In this document: positions 54,256 through 63,578 of the stretch, in pieces
Numbering within the stretch: position 1 is the first letter of the stretch
Layout of the letters: every line of letters begins with the position of its first letter
Assembly: GCF_025685565.1 (NCBI RefSeq)
Contig: NZ_JAGSYE010000003.1
Location: 310,001-374,000, forward strand
DNA from: Granulicella aggregans
GTDB taxonomy: Bacteria > Acidobacteriota > Terriglobia > Terriglobales > Acidobacteriaceae
Reading direction: 5' to 3'
Length of the DNA: 64,000 nucleotides
Notes under the pieces: model-generated
The model's database searches: none
The model's input: the letters and a program-made list of their open reading frames with translations, nothing else
What the model was told of the DNA's origin: nothing
Program-made: the position numbers and the translations under genes

Positions 54256-54740
54256 GACTTACGACTTCGGGAAATGCCCGCAATGTCAGTGGGGCTGTTG
54301 TCGGTCGCATCACGACGCAGAATCTGCCTCATGCTGAACGGTCTGAATACATCCGATTCTTGCCGCAAGGCGAAGGTGTTGCTGGTGACTTCGCTGGATA
54401 CCGGGCCGTCCTTTCCCATGATGATGTCACGACGGATGTTCCGGTCGTGGATCGGCTAAGGGAGTCGGACCACTTCACGCACGGTGATGTAGTCGTCATG
54501 GAAGGTGGGACTGGCTTCGTGCGCTCCCTTTACCGGCCCTATGAACGTCATCATTCGTTGTTCGTAACGGAGCGCTGTAGCAGCAATTGCCTGATGTGCT
54601 CACAGCCCCCCAAAGACAAAGATGATGTCGAGGCGCTCACCAAGCGCAATCAGGAACTCATCCGTCTCATGTCTCCCGCTCCTGCTTACCTCACAATTAC
54701 GGGCGGCGAGCCTACCGAGTTGCAATCCCTCGAGGTGGTT
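54252..54740 (+). pseudogene. hxsC: HxsC-like radical SAM maturase, truncated
   Basis: The first 155 residues are normal: CxxxCxxC in TERCSSNCLMCSQ (C109, C113, C116) and LTITGGEPTEL. After about residue 158 the translation changes to an Arg-rich shadow sequence, although the frame stays open to 54887. The missing half would hold the rest of the barrel. The break coincides with the start of an unrelated gene's 3' part, which is in another frame. The enzyme should be inactive. This is a deletion or recombination junction, not a frameshift. Confidence 0.8.
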
Positions 54741-54766
54741 ATGTACCCGTATTCGAGGCGCAGGAG

Positions 54767-55744
54767 GTGTGCGCTCCTCACCCCGGGGTTGCTGAGCCGG
54801 AGGCAGTTCTTTCCGACGCGGCTTTCGCGACGCCCGCGCCAATTCCGCAGGAAAAACCAGGACGCACGGTTGCACCGCTATGGCTAGCATGCGGACTGAG
54901 TCTGCTGCTTGCCTCGATGCTGTTGGCGCTTTGGATTCATGACCGCCACGCCCTGCGATCAGCTGTTGTCATAGCTCCACCGACCCACCCATTTTGGAGT
55001 CGCCTCTTCACGAAGAATGAGCCGGTGACCCTTGTGGCTCCGGATTCAGGCCTGGTGCTTTACCACGGTATGTCAGGCAAGGAGATCGACTTGAAGGAGT
55101 ATCTGGAAGCTGGGTACCGCTCGGAGTCGAATGGCCCACCCGAGATAAGCCCGACATCACCCAAACAGGACTGGCTTCTCGATCTGGCCAATCGCCGGTA
55201 CACCTCCATGGTCGATCTCAACGCGATTCTCCATATCCGGGATCGAGCCCAGGCGCTCGGCGGCGACGTATCCGTGCGATACGCCCGTGACCTGCGGCCC
55301 AACGATTTCAAGCGAGGCACGGTCGTGTTACTGGGGGCGTATTCAGCCAATCCGTGGGTCGAACTCTTTGAGCCCAATCTTAACTTCGTATTGAAAGATG
55401 ACTACACCAAATACATGTGGGTTCTCAATCGCAATCCGCAGCGAGGCGAGCCAGATCGGTGGGTTTCCGATAGGACCGATCCTCAGCGGCGGGTGTATGG
55501 ACTGGTCGCCTATGTCCCGAATCCTGTCGGAGATAGCAATGCTCTGCTGCTAGAAGGTACAGGGATGTCGGGCACCGAGGCGGTGGCGGATTTTGTCAAT
55601 GACGACGCACAACTCTTACCGTTCTTGAATCAAATAAAGCGCCCAGACGGAAGTTTGCCATATTTTGAGCTACTCATCGAGGCGCACAATATGGGGGCGA
55701 GTGCCGTTCGAAGCCATATCGTTGCCTGGCGCACAAAGAAGTGA
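54767..55744 (+). CDS. Membrane protein remnant joined to the hxsC scar
   Basis: The 325-residue frame has one membrane segment (about 38-57, LWLACGLSLLLASMLLALWI). A large extracytoplasmic region follows: FTKNEPVTLVAPDSGLVLYH, DLANRRYTSMVDLNAILHI, VVLLGAYSANPWVELFEPNL and LLLEGTGMSGTEAVADFV. From memory this tail is common in Acidobacteria proteins that carry a further N-terminal cytoplasmic part. That part is absent: the GTG start sits right beside the hxsC break. It is thus probably a truncated gene, possibly still translated. Confidence 0.65.
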   Translation: MCAPHPGVAEPEAVLSDAAFATPAPIPQEKPGRTVAPLWLACGLSLLLASMLLALWIHDRHALRSAVVIAPPTHPFWSRLFTKNEPVTLVAPDSGLVLYHGMSGKEIDLKEYLEAGYRSESNGPPEISPTSPKQDWLLDLANRRYTSMVDLNAILHIRDRAQALGGDVSVRYARDLRPNDFKRGTVVLLGAYSANPWVELFEPNLNFVLKDDYTKYMWVLNRNPQRGEPDRWVSDRTDPQRRVYGLVAYVPNPVGDSNALLLEGTGMSGTEAVADFVNDDAQLLPFLNQIKRPDGSLPYFELLIEAHNMGASAVRSHIVAWRTKK

Positions 55745-56818
55745 GCGGGTCGTGACAATCCTGAGGTCTGTGTTGGTTAAGAAGGGATTCGCCGAAGCTA
55801 TGCGCTGGATTTGGCCAAGGCCGCCGGGATGGTAGGACGCAGTAGCTCCTGATGGCAGGAACTACGCCCGGAGCGGCAAGGACGGGCACATCGGCGCTCT
55901 GGCTGGGTTGTCGGCCACAGCCTTCTTCCGCGTCCGTGCCTTTTCTTTGGCAGCGCCACTGAGATTGCTCTGGGATCTTTCCTAAGTTAAGCGTTTACTG
56001 TGCTGGAGCTGCCGGATGGAACCGCGAACCTCCTCGTTGCGAGTGCTGACAAACGAATCTTCAACAACACAGCACAACAAAACAAAGCAGTTCTTAGCGG
56101 ATAACTGTAGATCGAAATCCTTATCGTTCCTTTGTTGTTCCCTTATTGTTCCCACGCTGACTGCGAAATCATCGCGGCACGGGCGGTTACTCAGCGTGGA
56201 GTGTTATAGATCCGCTGGAGTGTTTTTCGGACTTCGCCCGACAGTCTCGGAGTGATGCACTGCTGACTAGCTTACGTAATCGATCGGGATCGACTTTGCG
56301 GAGTAGGCAACCGGCGGGCGTTCAAAATGCGGCTCCCGCCGGACCGTAAGCCATGCTTGATCGGCAAACCGACCACGCTCAGATCATCGAGACGGACTCA
56401 AAACGTTACCTTGTCCGTACAACCTTGCGGAAGCAGACGAAAGGACTAATCCCAAGGGCGCTCGGTTCCGCTTCCGCTGCGCATCTCGGGCTGAAAAATA
56501 ACATAGTCTTCGATTCCGACGGCTTGTAGTAAAAGCGGCTCTCGGAATCGCCGTCCTCTCAGGGCCAACACGGCAGTGCGTCGCTGTAGTCCGCCTTCTT
56601 GGCAGCCTTCAGGCCGGCTACTGATGCCGAAGTGAATTTGTAGGGCTGCATTTTCGGACCTGCCTGCTGGCTCCCATCCAGCTTGACGTGACACGATAAC
56701 TCCATTGAGGGTTGACCGTAGAGAGGATGTGCTGCCGGACAGCAACATCGAGAGTTTGGGCGGCGGTCTTTGTGACACCTCAATCGTCGAAGAAGGACGG
56801 GTTTTGGATTGGCTGCGC
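55745..56818. other. About 1.07 kb with no strong gene
   Basis: Composition is lower in GC near 56030-56170. Frames are short and unconvincing except the 58-residue frame listed next. The region may be decayed DNA beside the island scar. Confidence 0.45.
56353..56529 (+). CDS. Possible 58-residue protein
   Basis: The frame reads LDRQTDHAQIIETDSKRYLV, with basic residues in the middle (LRKQTKGLIPRALG). It has no recognised family and no clear ribosome site. I list it because codon use is gene-like; it may be a remnant. Confidence 0.25.
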   Translation: MLDRQTDHAQIIETDSKRYLVRTTLRKQTKGLIPRALGSASAAHLGLKNNIVFDSDGL

Positions 56819-58582
56819 TCATCTACAGGAGGCACGAGCGCGACCTGCGGTCGTGCTCCTATGAATGGTGCAATAGGAAGCTTTCGCCGGAATAGCAACC
56901 TTGTTTGTAGTCTGTTCGGCGCTTGTATTGTCGGGATCGGCACTATAGTTACAGGCTAGTTTCAGCACCGGTCTAGGACGTGTCTTTGTTGCCTTTGGCA
57001 AAGTGTACGTTGAGGCTATTTCATCATCTGGGTCGACGATCAGCTTTTTCTCGTGAGGGCCTTCCAGCACGTCGATCGAGATGAGTGACAACGAGGAATT
57101 CGCCGGACACGAGACCAGTTGACCTGACAATTCCTTTTCATCGGCAGCTCGAAACGCAGAGAAGCAGGGCATCATAATCGATTGCAGCGGTCCGGCATCG
57201 GAAGGCAGATTGAAGTGGAGGGTAAGTGCGTGACCCTTATTCCCTGGTGCCAAAACTGTTGCGGTCAGAGTCGCACCTGGAGAATTTACGATCTGCTCAA
57301 GGTCTTGCCACTCGTATTCGAGGTCGATCATGGGGTTTCCATTGGTGCTCTTACCACCGTTCCCCGTATCGATTGTGATTTGGCGCTGACCCGCCAGGAG
57401 ACTTCGACCAAAGCCGTTGTATTGAGACGATTCGTCAGCCATGGCCGTGGTGTCGAAATCTATCAGGTTCGAGTGAACTTCAATTGTTGCGGCGGCGAAT
57501 GCCTTCGGGCCGCCGTCGAAGGCGGTGGACTTGCAACTCATAATGAGCCGCGCGGAACCCTTGACCGGGCCTGCTTCGGCGGTTCCGGCAAGGCGCGTTT
57601 CTGTCCCGGTCGTGCGCGGCGGGCCCGTTTCGGAGATGTCCTTAGGTACCCAAGTGAGCGGAGGAGGTGCAGTGTGGGCGTTTACGTTTCCAGACGACTG
57701 CGGCACCACAGATTGACTTGTGGCCCCGGGCTGGATGCCAAAGTCAAAGTAAGTGAACGCGTACTTGAAGGCATACTGTCCTGCCGCGAGGTCGGCGGCA
57801 GGCGTCAGCTTATAGATTCCGGGCTTGATCTGATCCGTTGCGAAGCCTTGCCTGTCCTTTTCATCACTACCCACTTCACTGCTTCCCCCGATCAAACCTC
57901 GGGCGGCCTGAGTCCATAACCTTGTGTCACCTTTCACTTCTAATTTGGTGAGCACCAGGTCCTTTGCGCTCATCCCGCCGACGAAAGACCCGCCGGAGTC
58001 CGGTATGTACGCATAGAAGACTGGCCGGGTTTGTGAGAGTTCAATCGTGGCGCTGGCGCCGTCGATCACTTGCTGAAGCTTTGAGGTCGTAATTCCCTGG
58101 GTGAGCGCGTGAAGAAACATGCCGCTGCTCTTTGCGCCGCGCGGTTTTGAACCCTCCAGCTTTACCATGTGCATTTGTCCGTCCGCTGCGCGGGTAAGCG
58201 TGTAAATTCCAGGGCTATGGGGCGCAATGGGATCGTCGGAATTTCCTCCGGTCGCAGAGTTGGCGGCAATATAGGGATTCGCGGATACCACGGCCGGATG
58301 CGGGCTGATCATGACCCGGATTACCGCAGTCGAAACCTTTGCCGCCTTGAGGGCCGTGAGGCCGCTCACACTCGTGTCAAAGGCCGTGGCTGGTGCGGCT
58401 TGAATCTCTGCGGCCACAATGTCGTCCGACATTCCAGCTTCCACGAGCCCGATCACGTCCGCGTTCGTCATGGCAGTTCCAGCGGCTACTCCTGATACGT
58501 TCTGTGCGGCGCCAATGAGGGGGAGGAAACCAGTAAACAAAATTGTGATTACGAGAAGCGGAAGGTATTTTCTGAGACGCAT
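56819..58582 (-). CDS. Exported protein, function unknown
   Basis: The 587-residue protein starts at the ATG at 58582, with AAAGGAAAG in front. The signal peptide includes YLPLLVITILFTGFLPLIGAAQ. An N-terminal motif (TNADVIGLVEAGMSDDIVAA and GLTALKAAKVSTAVIRVMI) is, from memory, shared by many exported acidobacterial proteins. Two later segments (GIYTLTRAADGQMHMVKLEG and PGIYKLTPAADLAAGQYAF) look like related beta domains. The rest is unassigned. The C-terminal end has a basic, Arg-rich run (RSTTAGRARASCR), so the last 30 residues may be a frameshifted tail; another frame just downstream could hold the original end. Confidence 0.7.
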   Translation of the reverse strand: MRLRKYLPLLVITILFTGFLPLIGAAQNVSGVAAGTAMTNADVIGLVEAGMSDDIVAAEIQAAPATAFDTSVSGLTALKAAKVSTAVIRVMISPHPAVVSANPYIAANSATGGNSDDPIAPHSPGIYTLTRAADGQMHMVKLEGSKPRGAKSSGMFLHALTQGITTSKLQQVIDGASATIELSQTRPVFYAYIPDSGGSFVGGMSAKDLVLTKLEVKGDTRLWTQAARGLIGGSSEVGSDEKDRQGFATDQIKPGIYKLTPAADLAAGQYAFKYAFTYFDFGIQPGATSQSVVPQSSGNVNAHTAPPPLTWVPKDISETGPPRTTGTETRLAGTAEAGPVKGSARLIMSCKSTAFDGGPKAFAAATIEVHSNLIDFDTTAMADESSQYNGFGRSLLAGQRQITIDTGNGGKSTNGNPMIDLEYEWQDLEQIVNSPGATLTATVLAPGNKGHALTLHFNLPSDAGPLQSIMMPCFSAFRAADEKELSGQLVSCPANSSLSLISIDVLEGPHEKKLIVDPDDEIASTYTLPKATKTRPRPVLKLACNYSADPDNTSAEQTTNKVAIPAKASYCTIHRSTTAGRARASCR

Positions 58583-58684
58583 CGGCTTTCCTTTCAAACG
58601 GGTTCTATTTCAGGCGAGTTTCATTGAGGGCTTACGAGTGCTACGTTGAGGTGTGGTTCTAAGAACGTTGGGTAGCGGCGAATA

Positions 58685-58999
58685 TCAGCGATTCGGCACC
58701 GCATCGACTGTGCCGGGCGGTATCGATTGTCGGCAGGACCATAGCCGCGAAGATGTGAGCTGCAAGCCACGCACGATACCGAACCTCCGAACGGCGAGGG
58801 CTGAATAGTTCGAACAAGTCGGACGGAAGCGGCAGCGTACGAAGCGGCCTGTGACCGGATGAACGTAGACGTGGTACGCATCGATGCACGCCAGGTAGGC
58901 GCGCGCGGTGATCTGCCGCCCAGGTGGCCGCCTGGCGTCGGCGGCAGAGGCAATTGTCAGCGCCGCCAGGAGAGCCATGGCGATCCATTCGTTTTTCAT
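58685..58999 (-). CDS. Exported YidD-like protein
   Basis: The 104-residue protein has a signal peptide (IAMALLAALTIASA) and then the YidD/DUF37 core: YVHPVTGRFVRCRFRPTCSNYS, ALAVRRFGIVRGLQLTSSRL and a final WSC. Housekeeping YidD helps YidC insertion and lies next to rnpA/yidC with no signal peptide. This copy is unusual: exported, and coupled by a four-base ATGA overlap to a zinc-ribbon membrane protein. The start at 58999 is chosen for that overlap. Confidence 0.8.
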   Translation of the reverse strand: MKNEWIAMALLAALTIASAADARRPPGRQITARAYLACIDAYHVYVHPVTGRFVRCRFRPTCSNYSALAVRRFGIVRGLQLTSSRLWSCRQSIPPGTVDAVPNR

Positions 59000-59385
59000 A
59001 CCGCCGCTCCGCAGTGGGGGCACTTGACCAGCATGGACAGCTTTTTATGGCCGCATCGCGGACAGGAGGCCAGGTTGCCTTTGGGCCGCGACAGCAGGTA
59101 GATGATCAGACCGATGAAGCTCGTGAACAGAACGAGCAGCATCCAGATGACGGGGGTCTCCATGCCGCGCGTCTTTGCGTCCTTGTTTACCCAGACGAGC
59201 AGCGCGATATTGACCACAACGAAGATGATCGGCACTACGATGAGGCTGCCCAGGCAGCCGAGGATGCCGTCCGCATCGTTCGCGTTGCTATATCCACGGC
59301 GCTGAGCGAGTCCAAGTTGCGGAATGACGACTGCGGACAGCGCGGCGGCGACGGACATTAAGCGGAAACGGGATGTGTAGGACAA
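58996..59385 (-). CDS. Membrane protein with C-terminal zinc ribbon
   Basis: This 129-residue protein has a likely signal or anchor (VAAALSAVVIPQLGLAQ) and two membrane segments, GSLIVVPIIFVVVNIALLVWV and WMLLVLFTSFIGLIIYLL, resembling the PLDc_N-type helical pair. The C-terminus has CPRCGHKKLSMLVKCPHCGA, a rubredoxin-like zinc ribbon. It ends overlapping the YidD-like start, so the two are cotranslated. Function is unknown. Confidence 0.75.
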   Translation of the reverse strand: MSYTSRFRLMSVAAALSAVVIPQLGLAQRRGYSNANDADGILGCLGSLIVVPIIFVVVNIALLVWVNKDAKTRGMETPVIWMLLVLFTSFIGLIIYLLSRPKGNLASCPRCGHKKLSMLVKCPHCGAAV

Positions 59386-59471
59386 GGGATCTCCTCTGGT
59401 TTCGGTTGAAGGTCGTTGAGTGTGCGGAGGCGCTGTACGCTCCCGATTGGGGGTGTGATCAGTTGCAAAAC

Positions 59472-60239
59472 TTATTTGCCCTTGAAGGCCCGCGTGAGGA
59501 GATAAATCGCGCAGATCAACGCGAGATAAGCGCCCACCGCCAAGCTGTACGTGAGGCCGAATTGGCCGGCCATCTCGCGCCCGGCCGCGCCGCCAAGCTC
59601 CTCGCCCATGTTTCCTGCCGCTGAAGCGGCGCTGTGCATCTGGCTGTCAACCACGATGCAGGCCACCAACAGGAACGCGACCGGGGCCGCGTTGAGCCAT
59701 CGCGCCCAGGTCTGCTTGAGAAATGGAATGGCCAATGGAGCCAGCAGGCAGACGATCGCAAGCAAACTGAGAAAGCCACGGTCGTTTGTCATTTGCGTTT
59801 GGGGGCCTAGTCCGATCGCGTCCCAGCCGGAGAGGGCGCGCGACACAAAGCCTCCGACCCGCAGATCGGGCAGAACGAAGAACGCCAGCAGAAGAATCAC
59901 TTCGGCGGCAATGGTCAATGGGCCGAGGCGGCGCTTCAGTCCTCCAGCGACAGAGGCCCCGATCGCACCTGTGACCGCTCCTCCGAGCGCTTCTCCATGC
60001 CGAAGTGCTCCACTGAATGCTCTCTGCGCCTGTTCCTTGGCAATCTGGCTCTCCGAGACCGCGAAGACCTCGGCTGGCGCGCCGTCGCTGTCGAAGTTCA
60101 CATCGACTGTCATACCCGGGCGCGGCGACACCTCCGAGCGCCACATTCCCTCCAGCAGGAAGGAATACTGTTTGCCCTCCACTGTCAACAAGCCGGGACC
60201 TATATTCGTGTCCCTGAGCACCCTTCCTCGCTTGGTCAT
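59472..60239 (-). CDS. Membrane protein of unknown function
   Basis: The 255-residue protein has an N-terminal soluble beta-rich part (RGRVLRDTNIGPGLLTVEGK, PGMTVDVNFDSDG). Four membrane segments then follow from about 105: PLTIAAEVILLLAFFVLP, FLSLLAIVCLLAPLAIPFL, NAAPVAFLLVACIVVD and AVGAYLALICAIYLLTRAF. No family is recognised. It lies upstream of the zinc-ribbon gene on the same strand (86 bases) and is divergent from the kinase gene at 60426, so their promoters share 60240-60425. Confidence 0.75.
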   Translation of the reverse strand: MTKRGRVLRDTNIGPGLLTVEGKQYSFLLEGMWRSEVSPRPGMTVDVNFDSDGAPAEVFAVSESQIAKEQAQRAFSGALRHGEALGGAVTGAIGASVAGGLKRRLGPLTIAAEVILLLAFFVLPDLRVGGFVSRALSGWDAIGLGPQTQMTNDRGFLSLLAIVCLLAPLAIPFLKQTWARWLNAAPVAFLLVACIVVDSQMHSAASAAGNMGEELGGAAGREMAGQFGLTYSLAVGAYLALICAIYLLTRAFKGK

Positions 60240-60425
60240 CCGCTTGCTCCTTTCGATTGGCTGTGCTCCGCTGTCTCTGATTGCGTGCCGCGTCGTGGCA
60301 AACTTTCTTGCTGTCGGTTACATCTGTTACAGGAACGACATCCGCCACATCTGAAGAGAGCATGGCTCAATAGCGCCGAGCGAGTCTTGGCGGGTTCTGA
60401 AGAAATATGAAGAGGGTCAATCTCA

Positions 60426-63227
60426 GTGGAAAACGGGCCGCGAAGCACTATAAAAGAGGGTAGAAAGTGGCAGTTTGCGTGGTGCGAGTTCATCGAACTC
60501 AGCCGCCAACTTCTGGTTCACGGCCAGCCGGTGAAGATTGAGGCTAAGCCCGCCGACCTGCTGGTTTTGCTGCTGGAGCGGCCGGACGAGGTACACACTA
60601 AGGACGCGCTGCTGGGGGCCAACTGGCCCAACAGCCGTGATGGCGCAAGCGACGCATCGCTGACGACCGCTATCCGCAAACTTCGTTCAGCCTTCGGCGG
60701 CGGCAGAGACGAGATCATCCTGACCGTCCCCAACGTCGGTTATCGCATGGCGGTACCTGTCGTGGAGACGGTCGTCAAGGGACCCGAGCTGCCGGCCTTA
60801 CAGCTTGCAGCGGGAGACCCGATCCCCGGCAGGCCAAACTGGAGGGCGCAGCGTTCGCTCGACGCGTTCCAGACCGTATGGCTCGCCGAGCAGACGAAGA
60901 CTCGCGAGGTCCGGGTCTTCAAGTTCGCCGTCGACGGGGTTCGCCTGCGCGCCTTGCAGCGCGAGGTCACCCTGTCGCGGCTGCTGCAAAAATCTCTCGC
61001 CGACACCAGCGGCTTCGTTCGAGTAATGGATTGGGAGTTCGAAGATCTGCCCTACTTCACCGAAAGCGAGTACGGGGGCGTAAACCTGTTGGATTTTGCG
61101 GAAGAAGAGCAGTTCAAGTCCCTCTCGCTCGATGGCCGGGTGGCGCTGGCGGCCACGATGGCCGAGAGCGTCGCGGCAGCGCACTCGCTCGGTATTCTGC
61201 ACAACGACCTCAAACCGTCCAATGTCTTGATTCTTCAAGACGCTGAGGGAGATCTGCAAGAAATCGGCGTAGCTGGTGCCATCGGCCTGAGCGTCAAGGT
61301 CGCAGACTTCGGCGTCGCCTCGCTCACCCAGCCGGAACGTCTGCGGCAGATGGAGATCACGCAACACGGTTTCGCGGACGGGGAACAGGCCGGCGGAACA
61401 CCGGTTGGGACGGGGATGTATCGCGCTCCGGAGACACTGGCCGGCGGACCTGCAAGCACGCTCGCCGATGTCTACGCGCTCGGTGTAATGCTCTACCAGA
61501 TCTTGTGCGGCGACTTCATCGAACCCCTATCGCCTGGCTGGGAAGACCGCGTCGAAGACGCGCTGCTGCGGGAGGACATCGCCGCCGCTGCGAACGTCGA
61601 TCCGGCGAAGCGCATCCCTGCGGCGGCAGACCTGGCCGTGCGTCTGCGAACCATGGATACGCGCCGAGCCGACCGGTCCGCGCGTCTGGCGGAAGCCGCG
61701 CAGCGCGAGCACGACCGGTCCGCGCTCGAACAAGCACGTCTGCGTCGGCCATGGATCGGGCTCGCGATGCTGGCGCTGGCCATTGGTCTGTGCGCGAGTA
61801 TATGGTTTGGCCGACGCGCCGCACGAGCTCGGAACACGGCCGAGCAAAGCAACAGAACGCTGACAGAGATGAATCGTTTCCTCGCGGAGGATCTTCTTGG
61901 GCAGAGCAATCCGTTGGCGTCGCAGGCCGGCTCGGCCCCGCAGGTGGCCCTGATCGACGCCATCAACAAGGTGCTTCCGCAGATCGACCGCCGCTTCGCC
62001 AATGCTCCGCAAGTCGCCGCTCGGCTGCATGTCGCCGTTGGTGGGGCTCTCGACGCGCGAACCGACTACGTCGGCGCGGAGGACCAGTTTGCCCAGGGCG
62101 CCCAACGTTTTCGAGAGGCCGAAGGACCGCTCTCGCAAAGTGCAATTTTGGCCGAGTTGCGACGCGAGAATGTGCAGTTTCGCAGCCATCTCGCCGGCTC
62201 CATCGAGGCCGCCAAGGCCGGATTTGCGATCCAGCAACAATTGATCGCGCGTTTGCACCAAGTGAGTCCCGAAGTTCAAGGGTGGCAGGCCCTGGTCGCG
62301 AGCGGAACCCAGATATACAGCTCCAATCCCGAACCTGCGGTGACGCTGCTGAATCAGGCAATTCAGCGAGGCGAGGCGACCCCTGGGTTCAGCCCGAACC
62401 TGCTGATCGCCTTGGAGGCCCGCTTGTCGGGTGCTTACCTTCGCTTGAACGATGGTGCCGCAGCCGAGCGCGCAGCTCGCCAGGTCATCGCCACGATAAC
62501 GTCCAATGACGGGCCGGAGAGCAATACGCTCTTCCAGCCGCAGATGTTTCTACAGGAAGCGCTGTATCTTGAACGCAAATATCCCGAAGCCCTCGCACAG
62601 GGTAAACGGAACTACTTGCGTTTCTCCACGGCGCTGGGGCCGCAAAATCAGCTCACTCTGGCTGCCTTGACGATGCTGGGGCAGACCGAAGGTGCCATGG
62701 AAGACTACACGGACGCCATCCGCGATGAACTCATTCTCAACAAACTGGCGGAAGCATTGCCCGGAGGCTCCTACCTTGCTGAGAGCAGCCTCGCGGACGT
62801 GGCCGGATTCGAGTGCCACAGCAATCGTATCGAGGCCGGTGTCGAGCATGCCCGCCAGGTAATTGCTGAGAGTAGCAAGGGAGCTTCGCCTCAGCCGGTT
62901 TTCCTGAACGTGGCCAATCTTACCCTTGCGGAATGTAGGATCGCCCAGATGGAAGACGAAGGGCGCGCGCCCCGAGCTACGGAACTGACCGAAGCAAATC
63001 GGCTGCTGAACAGCGTGAGCATCGAAACGATCATACAAACCCCCGGTTACGCGGATGTCGAAGGGAACGTCGATGCCGCCAGGGCGCGCCTGGCTCTGCT
63101 GGAGGGCAAACTGGACTCGGCGAAGCTACTCGCTGACAAGGCAGAGCCATATCTTGCCAAACCAGAGGCGGACGCTTACGAACGACGAGCGGTCGCCCGA
63201 GTGAACGAGACGATTGCCGCTCAATGA
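60426..63227 (+). CDS. Receptor-like Ser/Thr protein kinase with N-terminal winged helix and TPR-like tail
   Basis: The 933-residue protein starts with an OmpR-type DNA-binding winged helix (about 15-105; IRKLRSAFGG and LTVPNVGYRMAVPV). The kinase domain (about 130-410) has IRREVTLSRLL-type helix C equivalents, catalytic Asp261 in HNDLKPSNVL, DFG at 294-296, and a GTGMYRAPETL activation segment. One membrane segment (about 441-460, WIGLAMLALAIGLCASIWFG) follows. The extracytoplasmic part (about 500-930) is a helical repeat array. A DNA-binding domain in front of a Hanks kinase on one polypeptide is unusual. No close neighbour reveals its target. An ECF-like sigma gene lies 351 bases downstream. 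Confidence 0.92.
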   Translation: MENGPRSTIKEGRKWQFAWCEFIELSRQLLVHGQPVKIEAKPADLLVLLLERPDEVHTKDALLGANWPNSRDGASDASLTTAIRKLRSAFGGGRDEIILTVPNVGYRMAVPVVETVVKGPELPALQLAAGDPIPGRPNWRAQRSLDAFQTVWLAEQTKTREVRVFKFAVDGVRLRALQREVTLSRLLQKSLADTSGFVRVMDWEFEDLPYFTESEYGGVNLLDFAEEEQFKSLSLDGRVALAATMAESVAAAHSLGILHNDLKPSNVLILQDAEGDLQEIGVAGAIGLSVKVADFGVASLTQPERLRQMEITQHGFADGEQAGGTPVGTGMYRAPETLAGGPASTLADVYALGVMLYQILCGDFIEPLSPGWEDRVEDALLREDIAAAANVDPAKRIPAAADLAVRLRTMDTRRADRSARLAEAAQREHDRSALEQARLRRPWIGLAMLALAIGLCASIWFGRRAARARNTAEQSNRTLTEMNRFLAEDLLGQSNPLASQAGSAPQVALIDAINKVLPQIDRRFANAPQVAARLHVAVGGALDARTDYVGAEDQFAQGAQRFREAEGPLSQSAILAELRRENVQFRSHLAGSIEAAKAGFAIQQQLIARLHQVSPEVQGWQALVASGTQIYSSNPEPAVTLLNQAIQRGEATPGFSPNLLIALEARLSGAYLRLNDGAAAERAARQVIATITSNDGPESNTLFQPQMFLQEALYLERKYPEALAQGKRNYLRFSTALGPQNQLTLAALTMLGQTEGAMEDYTDAIRDELILNKLAEALPGGSYLAESSLADVAGFECHSNRIEAGVEHARQVIAESSKGASPQPVFLNVANLTLAECRIAQMEDEGRAPRATELTEANRLLNSVSIETIIQTPGYADVEGNVDAARARLALLEGKLDSAKLLADKAEPYLAKPEADAYERRAVARVNETIAAQ

Positions 63228-63578
63228 TGGATGGTAGTGCCACCAGACGCTCAGTATCCTGCCTTTTCGTAGCACGGCGGTTGTACAGATTTGTCATCAA
63301 GAACCTCGGATAATCGTTCTCGAACCGCCTGCGGTCGAGAGGAATACTATCAAATGTCGGTATCGTCGCGGCTTGGACAGCGTTATACGTAGTGGGTCTA
63401 GCGCAGAATTGCAGATAGCTCGTCCCGATCGATGGTCTTTATCCGAGCCTGTTTCCATCTCACCGCTCTCAAAGGGAACTCCAGCACAATGCATTCAACC
63501 CGAGGCGTGGCCTCCGAATAGCATCACAGCATCCGCACCGATCTGGCAGACAAAGCGACTTCAACAAAATAAGTTTTC
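63228..63578. other. About 350 bp intergenic
   Basis: No gene is supported. A frame near 63373-63579 is short and without ribosome site. The promoter of the sigma gene should lie at its right edge. Confidence 0.45.

Noticed and set aside
56016..56255. 79-residue open frame
   Set aside because: Low-complexity Ser/Thr/Arg composition, no ribosome site, and no neighbour support.
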